A stretch of 64,000 nucleotides of DNA, from NCBI GenBank assembly GCA_943371425.1, contig CALRUR010000003.1, forward strand, positions 186,001-250,000. The letters are read 5' to 3'. The DNA is from CAJBVG01 sp943371425 (GTDB lineage: Bacteria; Bacteroidota; Bacteroidia; Sphingobacteriales; Sphingobacteriaceae). The notes beneath the pieces are model-generated. The model saw only the letters and a program-made list of their open reading frames with translations, ran no database searches and had not been told where the DNA came from. A program made the translations under genes and the position numbers. Positions 53,660-61,562 of this stretch are shown here, in pieces; position 1 is the first letter of the stretch; every line of letters starts with the position of its first letter.

Positions 53660-54715
53660 ATGATCCAAAAATTACCCATACAAGAGGTTTTAGCCCTTGC
53701 CAAAACAAATCCATTGTTTGATGTAAGAAGCCCATCAGAATACGCACATGCACACATACCCAATGCCATTAACTTGCCCATTTTTACGGATTCGCAGCGT
53801 GCAGAAATTGGTACTGCCTACAAACAAAAAAGTGTGCAAGATGCCATTAAGATCGGATTGAACTATTTTGGTACAGATTTAACAAAGCATATAGAATTGG
53901 TTGAAAAACAATTGGCAATTACAAGTGATAAAAAAGTGTTGGTACATTGTTGGCGTGGAGGAATGCGCAGCGGTGCCATGGCTTGGTTGCTCGATTTTTA
54001 TGGCTTTGAGGTAATTTTAATCGATGGTGGATACAAAGCTTATAGGCAATTGGTATTACAAAGTTTTACACTTCCTATTAAATTTAATGTGTTGGGCGGA
54101 TATACCGGAAGTGCTAAAACCGAAGTATTATTGGCATTTAAAGAAAGAGGAGAAGCGGTAATAGATTTAGAAGGACTAGCCTCCCATAAAGGTTCGAGTT
54201 TTGGTGCATTAGGCTTGCCCACGCAGCCCACACAAGAACAGTTCGAAAATAATTTGCACAAAGAATTGTTGGAGTATATTCAAATTAATGAAGATGGAGT
54301 ACTTCATCAAGAACACAAAATATGGTTGGAAAATGAAAGTCAGCGAATAGGATTAGTAAACATTCCGAAAGCATTGTTTGAAAACATTATTGCCTCTTCA
54401 TTATATGTTTTACAAATACCATTTGAGCAGCGTTTAAATTTTATTGTGGAGCATTATGGAAAATTTACTAAACAAGAATTAATAGATGCGGTGTTACGTA
54501 TACAAAGAAAATTAGGAGGTTTAGAAACAAAAAATGCAATTAGTTTTTTAGAAGAAGAGAATGTTTATGCGGCATTCGACTTGTTGTTGAAGTATTATGA
54601 TCGACAATATTTAGTAGCTTCGAGCCGATCTAATAGAGTTGGAAAAATAGTGAATGCAGACACTATAAATATTGCAGAAAATGCAAAAAGTGTATTAGAA
54701 AAAAATAACAATTGA
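53660..54715 (+). CDS. mnmH: tRNA 2-selenouridine synthase (SelU/YbbB)
   Basis: An N-terminal rhodanese domain contains LVHCWRGGMRSGAMAWLL, in which Cys about 96 is the selenium carrier. A P-loop domain has LGGYTGSAKTE (about 145). The 351-residue enzyme replaces sulfur of 2-thiouridine with selenium at the wobble position of some tRNAs. It overlaps selD by 1 nt (TGATG), the expected pairing. Confidence 0.95.
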   Translation: MIQKLPIQEVLALAKTNPLFDVRSPSEYAHAHIPNAINLPIFTDSQRAEIGTAYKQKSVQDAIKIGLNYFGTDLTKHIELVEKQLAITSDKKVLVHCWRGGMRSGAMAWLLDFYGFEVILIDGGYKAYRQLVLQSFTLPIKFNVLGGYTGSAKTEVLLAFKERGEAVIDLEGLASHKGSSFGALGLPTQPTQEQFENNLHKELLEYIQINEDGVLHQEHKIWLENESQRIGLVNIPKALFENIIASSLYVLQIPFEQRLNFIVEHYGKFTKQELIDAVLRIQRKLGGLETKNAISFLEEENVYAAFDLLLKYYDRQYLVASSRSNRVGKIVNADTINIAENAKSVLEKNNN

Positions 54716-55761
54716 TGGAAGAATTTAAGTTAACACAATATGCGAAAGGCGCTGGCTGTGGATGTAAAATTGCGCCGAGTGTATTAGAAAATATATTATC
54801 GAATAGTAGGGTGGATGGAATTGTGCAAGAAAATTTATTGGTAGGAAATGCTAGCAATGATGATGCCGCGGTATACGATTTGAATAATGGAATGGCTTTA
54901 TTAGTGACTGCCGATTTTTTTATGCCGATTGTTGACGATGCATTTACATTCGGAAAAATTGCAGCTGCCAATGCCATAAGTGATGTGTATGCAATGGGCG
55001 GAAAGCCAATAACAGCCATCGCTTTGCTGGGTTGGCCAATAGATAAATTACCTGCAGAATTAGCAGCTAAAGTAATGGCTGGAGCCAAAGAAATATGTAA
55101 AGAGGCAGGCATAGTAATTTCTGGCGGGCATACGATTGATTCTGCCGAACCATTTTTTGGATTATCGGTAAACGGAATGGTAGCCATAGAGAACGTAAAA
55201 CGAAACAGTACAGCAAAAGTAGGCGATGTATTAATGCTTACCAAACCATTGGGAGTTGGCATTTTGGCCACCGCACAAAAAAGAGGAGTATTAAAAAAAG
55301 AACACGAAGCAGTATTAGTAAATGCTTTGTGTAGTTTAAATTCTGTAGGCGAATATTTCGGTACACAAAAATATATTAACGCCATGACAGATGTAACAGG
55401 TTTTGGAATAATGGGACATGCGATAGAGATGGCAGAGGGAGCAGGATTGAGTATACAATTAGATTTTAGCAAATTGCCAATACTTAGCCAAACCCAAGAA
55501 TACATAGATCAGCATATTTTACCTGATGCTACTTTTAGAAATTGGAATGCTTACCTGCCTAAAACTTCTATTGTCGAAGGCATAGATCAGAAGCAAAGTT
55601 TTTCTGTTTTGCCCGACCCGCAAACGAATGGGGGCCTACTTATAGCAGTAGAAGCTGGTAAGCAAGAAGAGCTAATGCAAGGAGCATGGAAGCTGGGAGC
55701 AGAGATGTGGGAAGTGGGACGGTTTGTGGAGCAGGGGGGAAAGTTGTTGAGAGTCGAGTAA
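54715..55761 (+). CDS. selD: Selenide, water dikinase (selenophosphate synthase), Cys form
   Basis: This 348-residue AIRS-fold enzyme makes selenophosphate from selenide and ATP. LTQYAKGAGCGCKIAP holds the active-site Cys about 15 and Lys about 18, so the Sec form is not needed. DDAAVY, GGKPITA and the ATP-binding GGHTI are present. selA, selB and selC are not in the window, so the pair may serve tRNA modification only. The start is ATG 54,715, inside the mnmH stop. The 3' end runs into a GGAGC repeat region. Confidence 0.95.
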   Translation: MEEFKLTQYAKGAGCGCKIAPSVLENILSNSRVDGIVQENLLVGNASNDDAAVYDLNNGMALLVTADFFMPIVDDAFTFGKIAAANAISDVYAMGGKPITAIALLGWPIDKLPAELAAKVMAGAKEICKEAGIVISGGHTIDSAEPFFGLSVNGMVAIENVKRNSTAKVGDVLMLTKPLGVGILATAQKRGVLKKEHEAVLVNALCSLNSVGEYFGTQKYINAMTDVTGFGIMGHAIEMAEGAGLSIQLDFSKLPILSQTQEYIDQHILPDATFRNWNAYLPKTSIVEGIDQKQSFSVLPDPQTNGGLLIAVEAGKQEELMQGAWKLGAEMWEVGRFVEQGGKLLRVE

Positions 55762-55805
55762 GGAGCGGGGAGCAGGGAACTCGGAGCGGGGAGTACGCAA
55801 TGAGG
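55757..55805. repeat. GGGAGC/GGAGCGGGGAGC word cluster at the selD 3' end
   Basis: GAGTAAGGAGCGGGGAGCAG and following words repeat the 6-8-mer GGGAGC about five times just past the selD stop; the end of the coding sequence already holds AAGCTGGGAGCAGAG. A related array is at 17,606-17,643. Confidence 0.7.
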
Positions 55806-55887
55806 ATTGGAGTAAGCAATTGGCTAATGCAATTTTATTAGATTTAATTCGTAAATTGATTCTAAAGAATTCGAAAATTTAAGCAGC

Positions 55888-57012
55888 ATGATATCACGTA
55901 ATTTGCTTTCAAGAAGAACTCCACTCGTTTGTTTTTTGTTGCTTTTTGTTTGCGGCAATAGCTTTGCATGTTTACTCAAAGGCAATATCAAAGAAAGTAA
56001 AACCTCCCTTAAAATTCCATATGTTACTATTTATTTGAACGATGCAAATGGGTTTACTCAACAAGCAATGGCTAATGCAAATGGGTATTTCGAAATAGAT
56101 TTACGAACTGCAAATTTCCCTTTAAACATTAGTTTTAAATCCATTGGCTATGATACCAAAATAATTCAATTAAAAGAATGCATAGAACTAACAGTTGCTT
56201 TACAAGCAAGTGTTTTAAACATAAGCCAGGTTGAAATAAAAGAGCTTTCTACCAAAACAATTGTAGCCAATTGTTTAAATGGTTTTAATAAAAATTTATA
56301 TTCGGAACCTTTTAATTATGAAGTTTTTTATAGAAAACACCAAACAGATGCCAATGGTAAATTTTTGTATAGTACAGAATATTATTCTAAGGTTTACCAG
56401 CTATTGGGTGATCAACCGGGTATAAAAAATATTAAAACGCGGTTCAATAGTGTTGAAAATAAATATTATGATAAAGCTATAAAAGAAGGTAATTGGGAAA
56501 TTAGGTGGATGTTAGCTTATGAATTGTATGCTTCGGCACAGAAAAAATTCAAGTTTGGCATCATCAATAAAAAAAATATAAATGATTTACACTTTACCTT
56601 TCTCGGCGATTTAATTTATGAAGAAGAAGAGTATTACAAAATAAGCTATGCCGGAGATACCAGTAAAAACGACTATCGTAAAGGAATTTTATACATACAT
56701 AAAAACAATTTCTGTTTACTTTATTTTAGTTCTGAACTTTTTATTGATAAAAAAATAAAAATCAAAAAAGAGTTTTTTTATACCAAACTAAACAATCATT
56801 ACTTTCTGAGTCATATAAAAGAATGGTCGCGCAATTACGATCTTACCAACAACGAGAAAATTATGTTTGTACATAATTATGAGTTTAAAAATATTCAGAA
56901 ACTTGAGAACAATACAAAATCAATTATAAATACCAGCTTCAAAAAAGAGCAGAATTTTGAACCAGATTCTGCGTTTTGGAATGGACTGAATTATATTCCG
57001 AAAGTCCGATAG
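55888..57012 (+). CDS. Carboxypeptidase-like regulatory domain protein, 374 aa
   Basis: A signal peptide (PLVCFLLLFVCGNSFACL) is followed by a CarboxypepD_reg-like beta-sandwich (GNIKESKTSLKIPYVTIYLN, about residues 32-110) and a second domain of beta-rich, Lys-rich sequence ending in GLNYIPKVR. The protein is of the kind that occurs as a surface or periplasmic partner in Bacteroidota; its function is unknown. The final codons (PKVR and stop) come from the repeat CCGAAAGTCCG. Confidence 0.75.
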   Translation: MISRNLLSRRTPLVCFLLLFVCGNSFACLLKGNIKESKTSLKIPYVTIYLNDANGFTQQAMANANGYFEIDLRTANFPLNISFKSIGYDTKIIQLKECIELTVALQASVLNISQVEIKELSTKTIVANCLNGFNKNLYSEPFNYEVFYRKHQTDANGKFLYSTEYYSKVYQLLGDQPGIKNIKTRFNSVENKYYDKAIKEGNWEIRWMLAYELYASAQKKFKFGIINKKNINDLHFTFLGDLIYEEEEYYKISYAGDTSKNDYRKGILYIHKNNFCLLYFSSELFIDKKIKIKKEFFYTKLNNHYFLSHIKEWSRNYDLTNNEKIMFVHNYEFKNIQKLENNTKSIINTSFKKEQNFEPDSAFWNGLNYIPKVR

Positions 57013-57056
57013 GCCGAAAGTCCGAAAATTCGAAATTCGCAGAATCCTAGAATCGT
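57000..57056. repeat. CCGAAAGT word array at a gene end
   Basis: CCGAAAGTCCGATAGGCCGA and AAGTCCGAAAATTCGAAATT contain five related words, then AGAATCCTAGAATCG. The first copy codes for the C-terminus of the preceding protein and supplies its TAG stop. Confidence 0.8.
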
Positions 57057-57376
57057 ATTGTCGTATGCTCTTAAAGTTTTTGTATACTTCGTTAAACACT
57101 ATATTAGTCAAAACACTAACAAATCTCTTTGTAATGATTTTTTGATGCGCGATTGCCAAGTGCATATCTTCATTACTCGTTATCAAGTGGACAAATTAAT
57201 TCTTTATTTGATAGCCTAAATAAATAGTTCATAAAGCTGTTAATATATCAGTTATGATACGTATTGATACGCAATGATACGAAAATGATACACAATATTC
57301 TGATTAAAAAAGCAAGCTAAAATTGAAAGGATCGGATTTTCGGTTTTACGTATTTTCAACCTATCGGCCTTTCGAA
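57013..57376. other. Intergenic spacer before the ssrA terminator
   Basis: No gene is supported. It holds the word array at 57,000-57,056 and four TGATACG-like words at 57,253-57,292 (for example GATACGTATTGATACGCAAT). The last part has GGATCGGATTTTCGG and CCTATCGGCCTTTCG. A minus-strand frame of 88 codons (56,920-57,186) lies partly on the repeats and is probably not coding. Confidence 0.55.
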
Positions 57377-57417
57377 AAAAACAAAAGCCTTTAGTTTCAA
57401 ACTAAAAGCTTTTGTTT
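57377..57417 (-). terminator. Intrinsic terminator of the original ssrA gene
   Basis: ACAAAAGCCTTTAGTTT and AAACTAAAAGCTTTTGT form a strong stem with a 1-2-nt loop and T runs on both sides. It starts directly after the tmRNA 3' end on the minus strand, where an ssrA terminator is expected. Confidence 0.85.
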
Positions 57418-57421
57418 TTTG

Positions 57422-57442
57422 TGGAGCTGGAGGGAGTCGAAC
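57422..57442 (-). other. attL: 3' end of tmRNA gene (ssrA) left at an integration junction
   Basis: The minus strand reads GTTCGACTCCCTCCAGCTCC then A. This is the T-loop (TTCGACT), T-stem 3' strand (CCCTC) and acceptor strand CAGCTCC of a tmRNA; CAGCTCC pairs with the usual tmRNA 5' end GGGGCTG. Upstream of GTTCGACT the sequence no longer fits a T-stem (GGTAG cannot pair with CCCTC), so identity ends here. A tyrosine-integrase element used the ssrA 3' end as its target; the main part of ssrA must be at the far side. Confidence 0.8.
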
Positions 57443-57687
57443 TACCTCATGTAATCGATTGATATTTAATACCTATGTTAATGAACTGCACTTAGGGGTC
57501 ACGAGAATGGTACGAGTCTTTTCAAAAAGGGGTTTATTTGAATAGCACCGTTTTGCATTCTATTGCAAACATAAATACTTATAGGTTAATATTCAATTCT
57601 AAGTCATAAATTTTTATCAACAATAATTTACTTGAAAATTAGCTAGTTATATTCATTGAATTTTGAAATCTCGAATCATCGCTATCT

Positions 57688-57731
57688 GGCAATATGGCAA
57701 TGTATATGTATATATACATTGCCGTATTGCC
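57688..57731. repeat. 20-bp-arm palindrome with nested GGCAAT repeats near attL
   Basis: GGCAATATGGCAATGTATAT and ATATACATTGCCGTATTGCC are inverted with one mismatch and a 4-bp centre. Each arm contains GGCAAT twice, 8 bp apart. Site, symmetry and iteration suit a binding site for an element protein (recombination accessory factor, replication initiator or transcription regulator). Confidence 0.8.
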
Positions 57732-57823
57732 AAGTGATTTAAACCAATCATAATTTCAGTCTATAAATTTTAAAATTTATGCTCATTTAACGTTATTTGC
57801 GGAAAATTTAACAACAGCTCCCA

Positions 57824-58627
57824 ATGCCATTAACAAAAACACTAGACGAGTTAAAAAAAGCAAAAACAAAAATCAGAAAAACAAAAACCAGAAGAAAAAT
57901 AAATTTGTTCGAATTTGACTTAGGTGCGGATATTCAATTTAATGAATATTCTGATCCATTTGAATATTACAATTTCCTTAAATCTAAATTCAAGGAATGT
58001 ACTACATATTTTGATACTTATATAAGAAACACTGAGTTAGAGAAAAGCTATAGGAAATTAGAGTATGCTAAATATGAAGTCAAAGAATTTAAAAGCTTTT
58101 ACTTTCCATCAGATACCAAATTGTTAATTAATAGATTGGAAGTAGATTCTATTGATAATTTCCCATTTGATTCTGAAGAATTATTTAGAGCTAAAGTGCT
58201 AGATTTCTTTAAGGTTCAGAACTTACTTACAGAAAATCTTTTGAACTATTTCAATCACAGAATTAGGCTAATTCAAAAGTATAACAATACTGATAATCAA
58301 ACTAAAATCCCGACAACTAAAAATCATATAAATAAAAGTCAATTAGCTTTATTCCCAGAAGGGAATGATAAACCATTAATCAAGTGGACAAAAAGTAAAG
58401 CTGAATTTATCACTCTAATTTCAGCATTAAATGAATCAAATGCTTTTGCAAGAGAAGATGCCACACTAACTTTTGTTGATTTATTAGAATTCCTTAGCTG
58501 GTCATTTGGTGTTGAGGTAGCCGACCCATATGGTACATTAAAAGCAGTAAAAAATCGTAAAACGAATACTCCATTATTCAGAGAGTTAGAAAGTGCATTT
58601 CAAAAAATAAAAGAAAGAGATTTATAA
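57824..58627 (+). CDS. RteC-like regulatory protein
   Basis: The 267-residue protein has a very basic N-terminus (KKAKTKIRKTKTRRK) and a C-terminal domain with IKWTKSKAEFITLISALNES, FVDLLEFLSWSFGVEV and KAVKNRKTNTPLFRELESAF, which matches the RteC domain. RteC activates excision genes in tetracycline-inducible conjugative transposons. The first gene after the left end, it probably regulates the element. A terminator follows after 20 bp. Confidence 0.72.
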   Translation: MPLTKTLDELKKAKTKIRKTKTRRKINLFEFDLGADIQFNEYSDPFEYYNFLKSKFKECTTYFDTYIRNTELEKSYRKLEYAKYEVKEFKSFYFPSDTKLLINRLEVDSIDNFPFDSEELFRAKVLDFFKVQNLLTENLLNYFNHRIRLIQKYNNTDNQTKIPTTKNHINKSQLALFPEGNDKPLIKWTKSKAEFITLISALNESNAFAREDATLTFVDLLEFLSWSFGVEVADPYGTLKAVKNRKTNTPLFRELESAFQKIKERDL

Positions 58628-58647
58628 TCAAGTTATTGTATAAAAAA

Positions 58648-58683
58648 ACATTCCAGTAGAATTTCTAGTGGAATGTTTTTTTT
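58648..58683 (+). terminator. Intrinsic terminator of the RteC-like gene
   Basis: ACATTCCA pairs with TGGAATGT around an inner TAGAA/TTCTA stem, followed by eight T. It begins about 20 bp after the stop of the RteC-like gene. The HTH gene begins 40 bp later with its own leader containing CGCATA...TATGCG. Confidence 0.88.
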
Positions 58684-58722
58684 GCAGCCTTCGCATAAAC
58701 TTGCATTATAAAATATGCGGTT

Positions 58723-59013
58723 ATGGAAGTTATTACAATGGAATCTGAAGCCTTCAGAAATTTGATGAAAAGGTTTGATCAGCTCGAAGAAAAAATGAAA
58801 TATTACAGTCCAAAAGCACAAATGGAAGATGAGTATGTTGATGTTGCTGGGGCTTGTAAACTTATTGGTATCAGCAGAAGAACACTATTCACCTATTTAG
58901 AACGAGAAGAGATAGAATGCTTTAAATACAATAGAAAACTCAGGTTTCATATAAATGATATTAGAGCTTTCTTAGAAAAAAAGAAAAAGGTCACAGCAGG
59001 AAGTATATTGTAA
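58723..59013 (+). CDS. MerR/excisionase-like helix-turn-helix protein
   Basis: The 96-residue protein has a coiled-coil-like N-terminus (MKRFDQLEEKMKYY) followed by a winged HTH of the MerR/excisionase type (VDVAGACKLIGISRRTLFTYLEREEIECFKYNRKLRF, quoted in part as GACKLIGISRRTLF). Proteins of this form often sit beside the element primase. The start at 58,723 is preceded by the inverted words CGCATA/TATGCG, a possible operator. It ends 7 bp before the primase/helicase gene. Confidence 0.85.
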   Translation: MEVITMESEAFRNLMKRFDQLEEKMKYYSPKAQMEDEYVDVAGACKLIGISRRTLFTYLEREEIECFKYNRKLRFHINDIRAFLEKKKKVTAGSIL

Positions 59014-59020
59014 TTAAGTA

Positions 59021-61075
59021 ATGAGGGATGAAATATTAGCTGCTACTAATCGTGGGTTAGAAGTATTTAAGTCATATCTGTTTCCTAATTTCACTGAGGT
59101 TGGTAAAGCATTTAAGAACCCATATTATGATGATACTAAAGCAGCTTGCTATATATTTTTAGATAAGGTAAGTAATACTTATAAGTTTAAAGATTTTGGA
59201 GATACCGATTATTCAGGTGATTGTTTCCAGCTAGTTGCGAAAATTAACAACTTAAATTGTTCTGATTCAAATGATTTTAATAAAACATTAAATATAATTA
59301 ATGATAGGTTAGTATTAAATATTCAAAGTTTTAAACCTGAAACTATAGTTAATCATTCAGAAAAGAAGGCTGTTATCTCTAACAACACTGAAGAAATAAA
59401 TATTGAAGCAGACGAAATTACTATTCCTATTGAACACAAAAGTTTTGATGAAACTGAATTAGAATTTTGGAATCAGTATGGTATATCAGCCGATACTTTG
59501 AAATTTTTTAATGTAGTATCGATTAAGAAATTTTCCGGTAAAAATAAAAACGGGGGTAATTACGAATTAATTTCAAGGAGTTCAGAACCGATTTTCGGTT
59601 ATATACAAAAGAGATTTGTAAAAATTTACCAGCCATTATCAAAGCTTAGATTTTTATATGCTGGCGAAACTAATCCGAATTACGTGTTCGGATTAGAACA
59701 GCTCCCTTCTAGAGGTGATATCCTTTTTATTACTGGTGGAGAGAAAGATGTGCTTAGTTTATACTCTAACGGATTCAATGCCATTTGTTTTAATAGTGAA
59801 ACGGTTAATATTTCTAAGTCGATAATAAAACGATTGCGAGCACGATTTAAGCATATTGTACTTTTATATGATACCGATAAAACAGGTATCGAGTGTATGA
59901 AAAAACATACCTCAAGTTTAGCAGAATATAACATCCTTTCATTAACACTTCCCCTACCTGGCACTAAAGAATCAAAAGATATTTCAGATTACTTCAGGTT
60001 AGGTAATACTAAGGAGCAGTTAATGAATCTATTCTGTAAATTACTCGATTCAATCTATGAAGAAACGATGTCTATTTTGAAATCGTGTGAAATAGATTTT
60101 ATGAATCCACCTTTAAAAGCAGAGCCAATTATTTCAATTAATGATGTAACTGTTGGGTCTGCTGGTAACTTACTTTGCATAACAGGTATGGAAGGTAGTG
60201 GAAAATCTAATTACCTAGGGGGAATACTCTCAGGTGCAATATGTAGACCAGGAACCGATATAGATACTTTAGGTACTACTATTCAAAATAATACTAGTAA
60301 CAAAGCAGTAATTGTTTATGATACAGAACAGTCAGAAGATCAATTGTACAAAAACATGTCGCATCTTTTAAAAAGATCGAACTTAAATTATCCGCCCAAT
60401 TATTTTAAAGCATATTGTTTAGTAGGTATGTCACGCAAAGAAAGACTTCAAAGTATTTTGCAAAGTATGGATAAGTTCTACTATGAGTTTAATGGAATAC
60501 ACATGGTTGTTATCGATGGCATAGCCGATTTGATTTCTGGTGTAAATGATGAAGAACAATCGGTAGAATTAGTTGATGAATTATTCAGACTTGCTGGTAT
60601 TTACAAAACTTGTATAATTTGTGTTTTGCATTTAAGTCCCAGTGGAATGAAACTACGAGGTCACTTAGGTTCAGAGATTCAACGTAAAGCAGCTGGAATA
60701 ATTTCTATTGAGAAAAGTGATAATTCAAATACCAGTGTGGTAAAAGCATTGAAAGTAAGAGATGGAAGTCCGTTAGAAGTACCTATGATTCAATTTGGTT
60801 GGGATGAAGAATTAAAGAGGCATGTAAGCTTAGGAATTAAAAGCAAGGAAGATACTGATCACCGTAAAATAGAAGAGCTTTCTGGACTTATAAAAGACCT
60901 TTTTGCACGTAAAAGCATTTACACAACTGCCGAATTAACGTCTGAATTAATGAATTATCTAAATATTAAGGAAAGAATGGCAAGGAATTACCTAAAATTT
61001 ATGAAAGATTACCAATTAATTACCATAAATCCCCAAAATTCACAAGAAATTACCACTAATTTAATTCCTTTTTAA
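59021..61075 (+). CDS. TOPRIM primase-like/RepA helicase-like replication protein
   Basis: The 684-residue protein has a TOPRIM region at about 225-320 (DILFITGGEKDVLSLYSNGF, ARFKHIVLLYDTDKTGIE) and a RecA-like hexameric helicase domain with Walker A CITGMEGSGKSNY (about 385-397). Walker B-like HMVVIDGIADLISG (about 495) and a C-terminal winged HTH region (KERMARNYLKFMKDYQLI) follow. The CHC2 zinc finger is not seen. It should prime and unwind element DNA after excision or transfer. It is typical of mobilisable elements in Bacteroidota. Confidence 0.88.
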   Translation: MRDEILAATNRGLEVFKSYLFPNFTEVGKAFKNPYYDDTKAACYIFLDKVSNTYKFKDFGDTDYSGDCFQLVAKINNLNCSDSNDFNKTLNIINDRLVLNIQSFKPETIVNHSEKKAVISNNTEEINIEADEITIPIEHKSFDETELEFWNQYGISADTLKFFNVVSIKKFSGKNKNGGNYELISRSSEPIFGYIQKRFVKIYQPLSKLRFLYAGETNPNYVFGLEQLPSRGDILFITGGEKDVLSLYSNGFNAICFNSETVNISKSIIKRLRARFKHIVLLYDTDKTGIECMKKHTSSLAEYNILSLTLPLPGTKESKDISDYFRLGNTKEQLMNLFCKLLDSIYEETMSILKSCEIDFMNPPLKAEPIISINDVTVGSAGNLLCITGMEGSGKSNYLGGILSGAICRPGTDIDTLGTTIQNNTSNKAVIVYDTEQSEDQLYKNMSHLLKRSNLNYPPNYFKAYCLVGMSRKERLQSILQSMDKFYYEFNGIHMVVIDGIADLISGVNDEEQSVELVDELFRLAGIYKTCIICVLHLSPSGMKLRGHLGSEIQRKAAGIISIEKSDNSNTSVVKALKVRDGSPLEVPMIQFGWDEELKRHVSLGIKSKEDTDHRKIEELSGLIKDLFARKSIYTTAELTSELMNYLNIKERMARNYLKFMKDYQLITINPQNSQEITTNLIPF

Positions 61076-61140
61076 TATTAATTAACAGATATTTACGTTT
61101 GTTAGTGGCTATTTTTATAATCGCCATTTACTGTGAAAAT

Positions 61141-61183
61141 ATATACATAATATGCTGTAAAAAATACTGCAGATTATGTATAT
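61141..61183. repeat. 19-bp-arm palindrome in front of the signalling operon
   Basis: ATATACATAATATGCTGTA and TACTGCAGATTATGTATAT are inverted with two mismatches around five A. The right arm contains TGCAGATTATGTAT (61,168-61,181), repeated exactly at 63,570-63,583 just past the last gene of the operon. A dimeric regulator could bind here. Confidence 0.8.
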
Positions 61184-61237
61184 ACTAACTCAATCTGATT
61201 TAGTTTTTTTGTTGAATAACTAAAAAATTAAATATTT

Positions 61238-61561
61238 ATGAATTACACAGGAAATGAAAATCATGAAATTAGCTTAAACGAAGCAGCTGAATTAACACAA
61301 AGATTTAGAGACAGACTACCTGTTATAGACAACACAATTGGTGAATATTTTGGTAGAACAGCGATGGAAGATTTACTAAGTCAGCAAGGTTGCGTTGGAA
61401 TTAGAATTTATTATGGTATTGATGCTAATGATATCAAAAAATTAGTGATAGTTGGTGTTGATAATAATGGAAATGATTTGTATGATGGCGAATTGATGGA
61501 GGCAGGAACAACTTGTCCTCCACTATGCTCAACCTCAAATCCTTTGAATTCGAATAATTAG
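61238..61561 (+). CDS. Small uncharacterised protein with C-terminal CPPxC motif
   Basis: The 107-residue protein has the core GCVGIRIYYGIDANDIKKLVIVGVDNNGND (in parts) and the C-terminal motif TTCPPLCSTSNPLN. I recall this as a family in Bacteroidota with a fixed length of about 105-110 and no function. It has no signal peptide. Two cysteines two prolines apart suggest metal or redox chemistry. It is the first gene of an operon with a membrane protein and a two-component pair, so it may be the sensed or signalling component. Confidence 0.75.
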   Translation: MNYTGNENHEISLNEAAELTQRFRDRLPVIDNTIGEYFGRTAMEDLLSQQGCVGIRIYYGIDANDIKKLVIVGVDNNGNDLYDGELMEAGTTCPPLCSTSNPLNSNN

Positions 61562-61562
61562 C

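Noticed and set aside
54663..55505. 280-codon open frame on the minus strand
   Set aside because: It lies antisense to selD, whose domains and active site are clear. Its translation is low-complexity, rich in Pro, Ala and Ser without family motifs, as expected from a shadow frame.
56920..57186. 88-codon minus-strand frame at the end of the 374-aa gene
   Set aside because: It overlaps the real gene and is built largely on the CCGAAAGT repeat words; no family pattern is seen.
57422..57442. Ordinary tRNA gene end
   Set aside because: The T-loop and acceptor strand CAGCTCC fit tmRNA better than any tRNA I know, and no tRNA body could be folded from the adjoining sequence.
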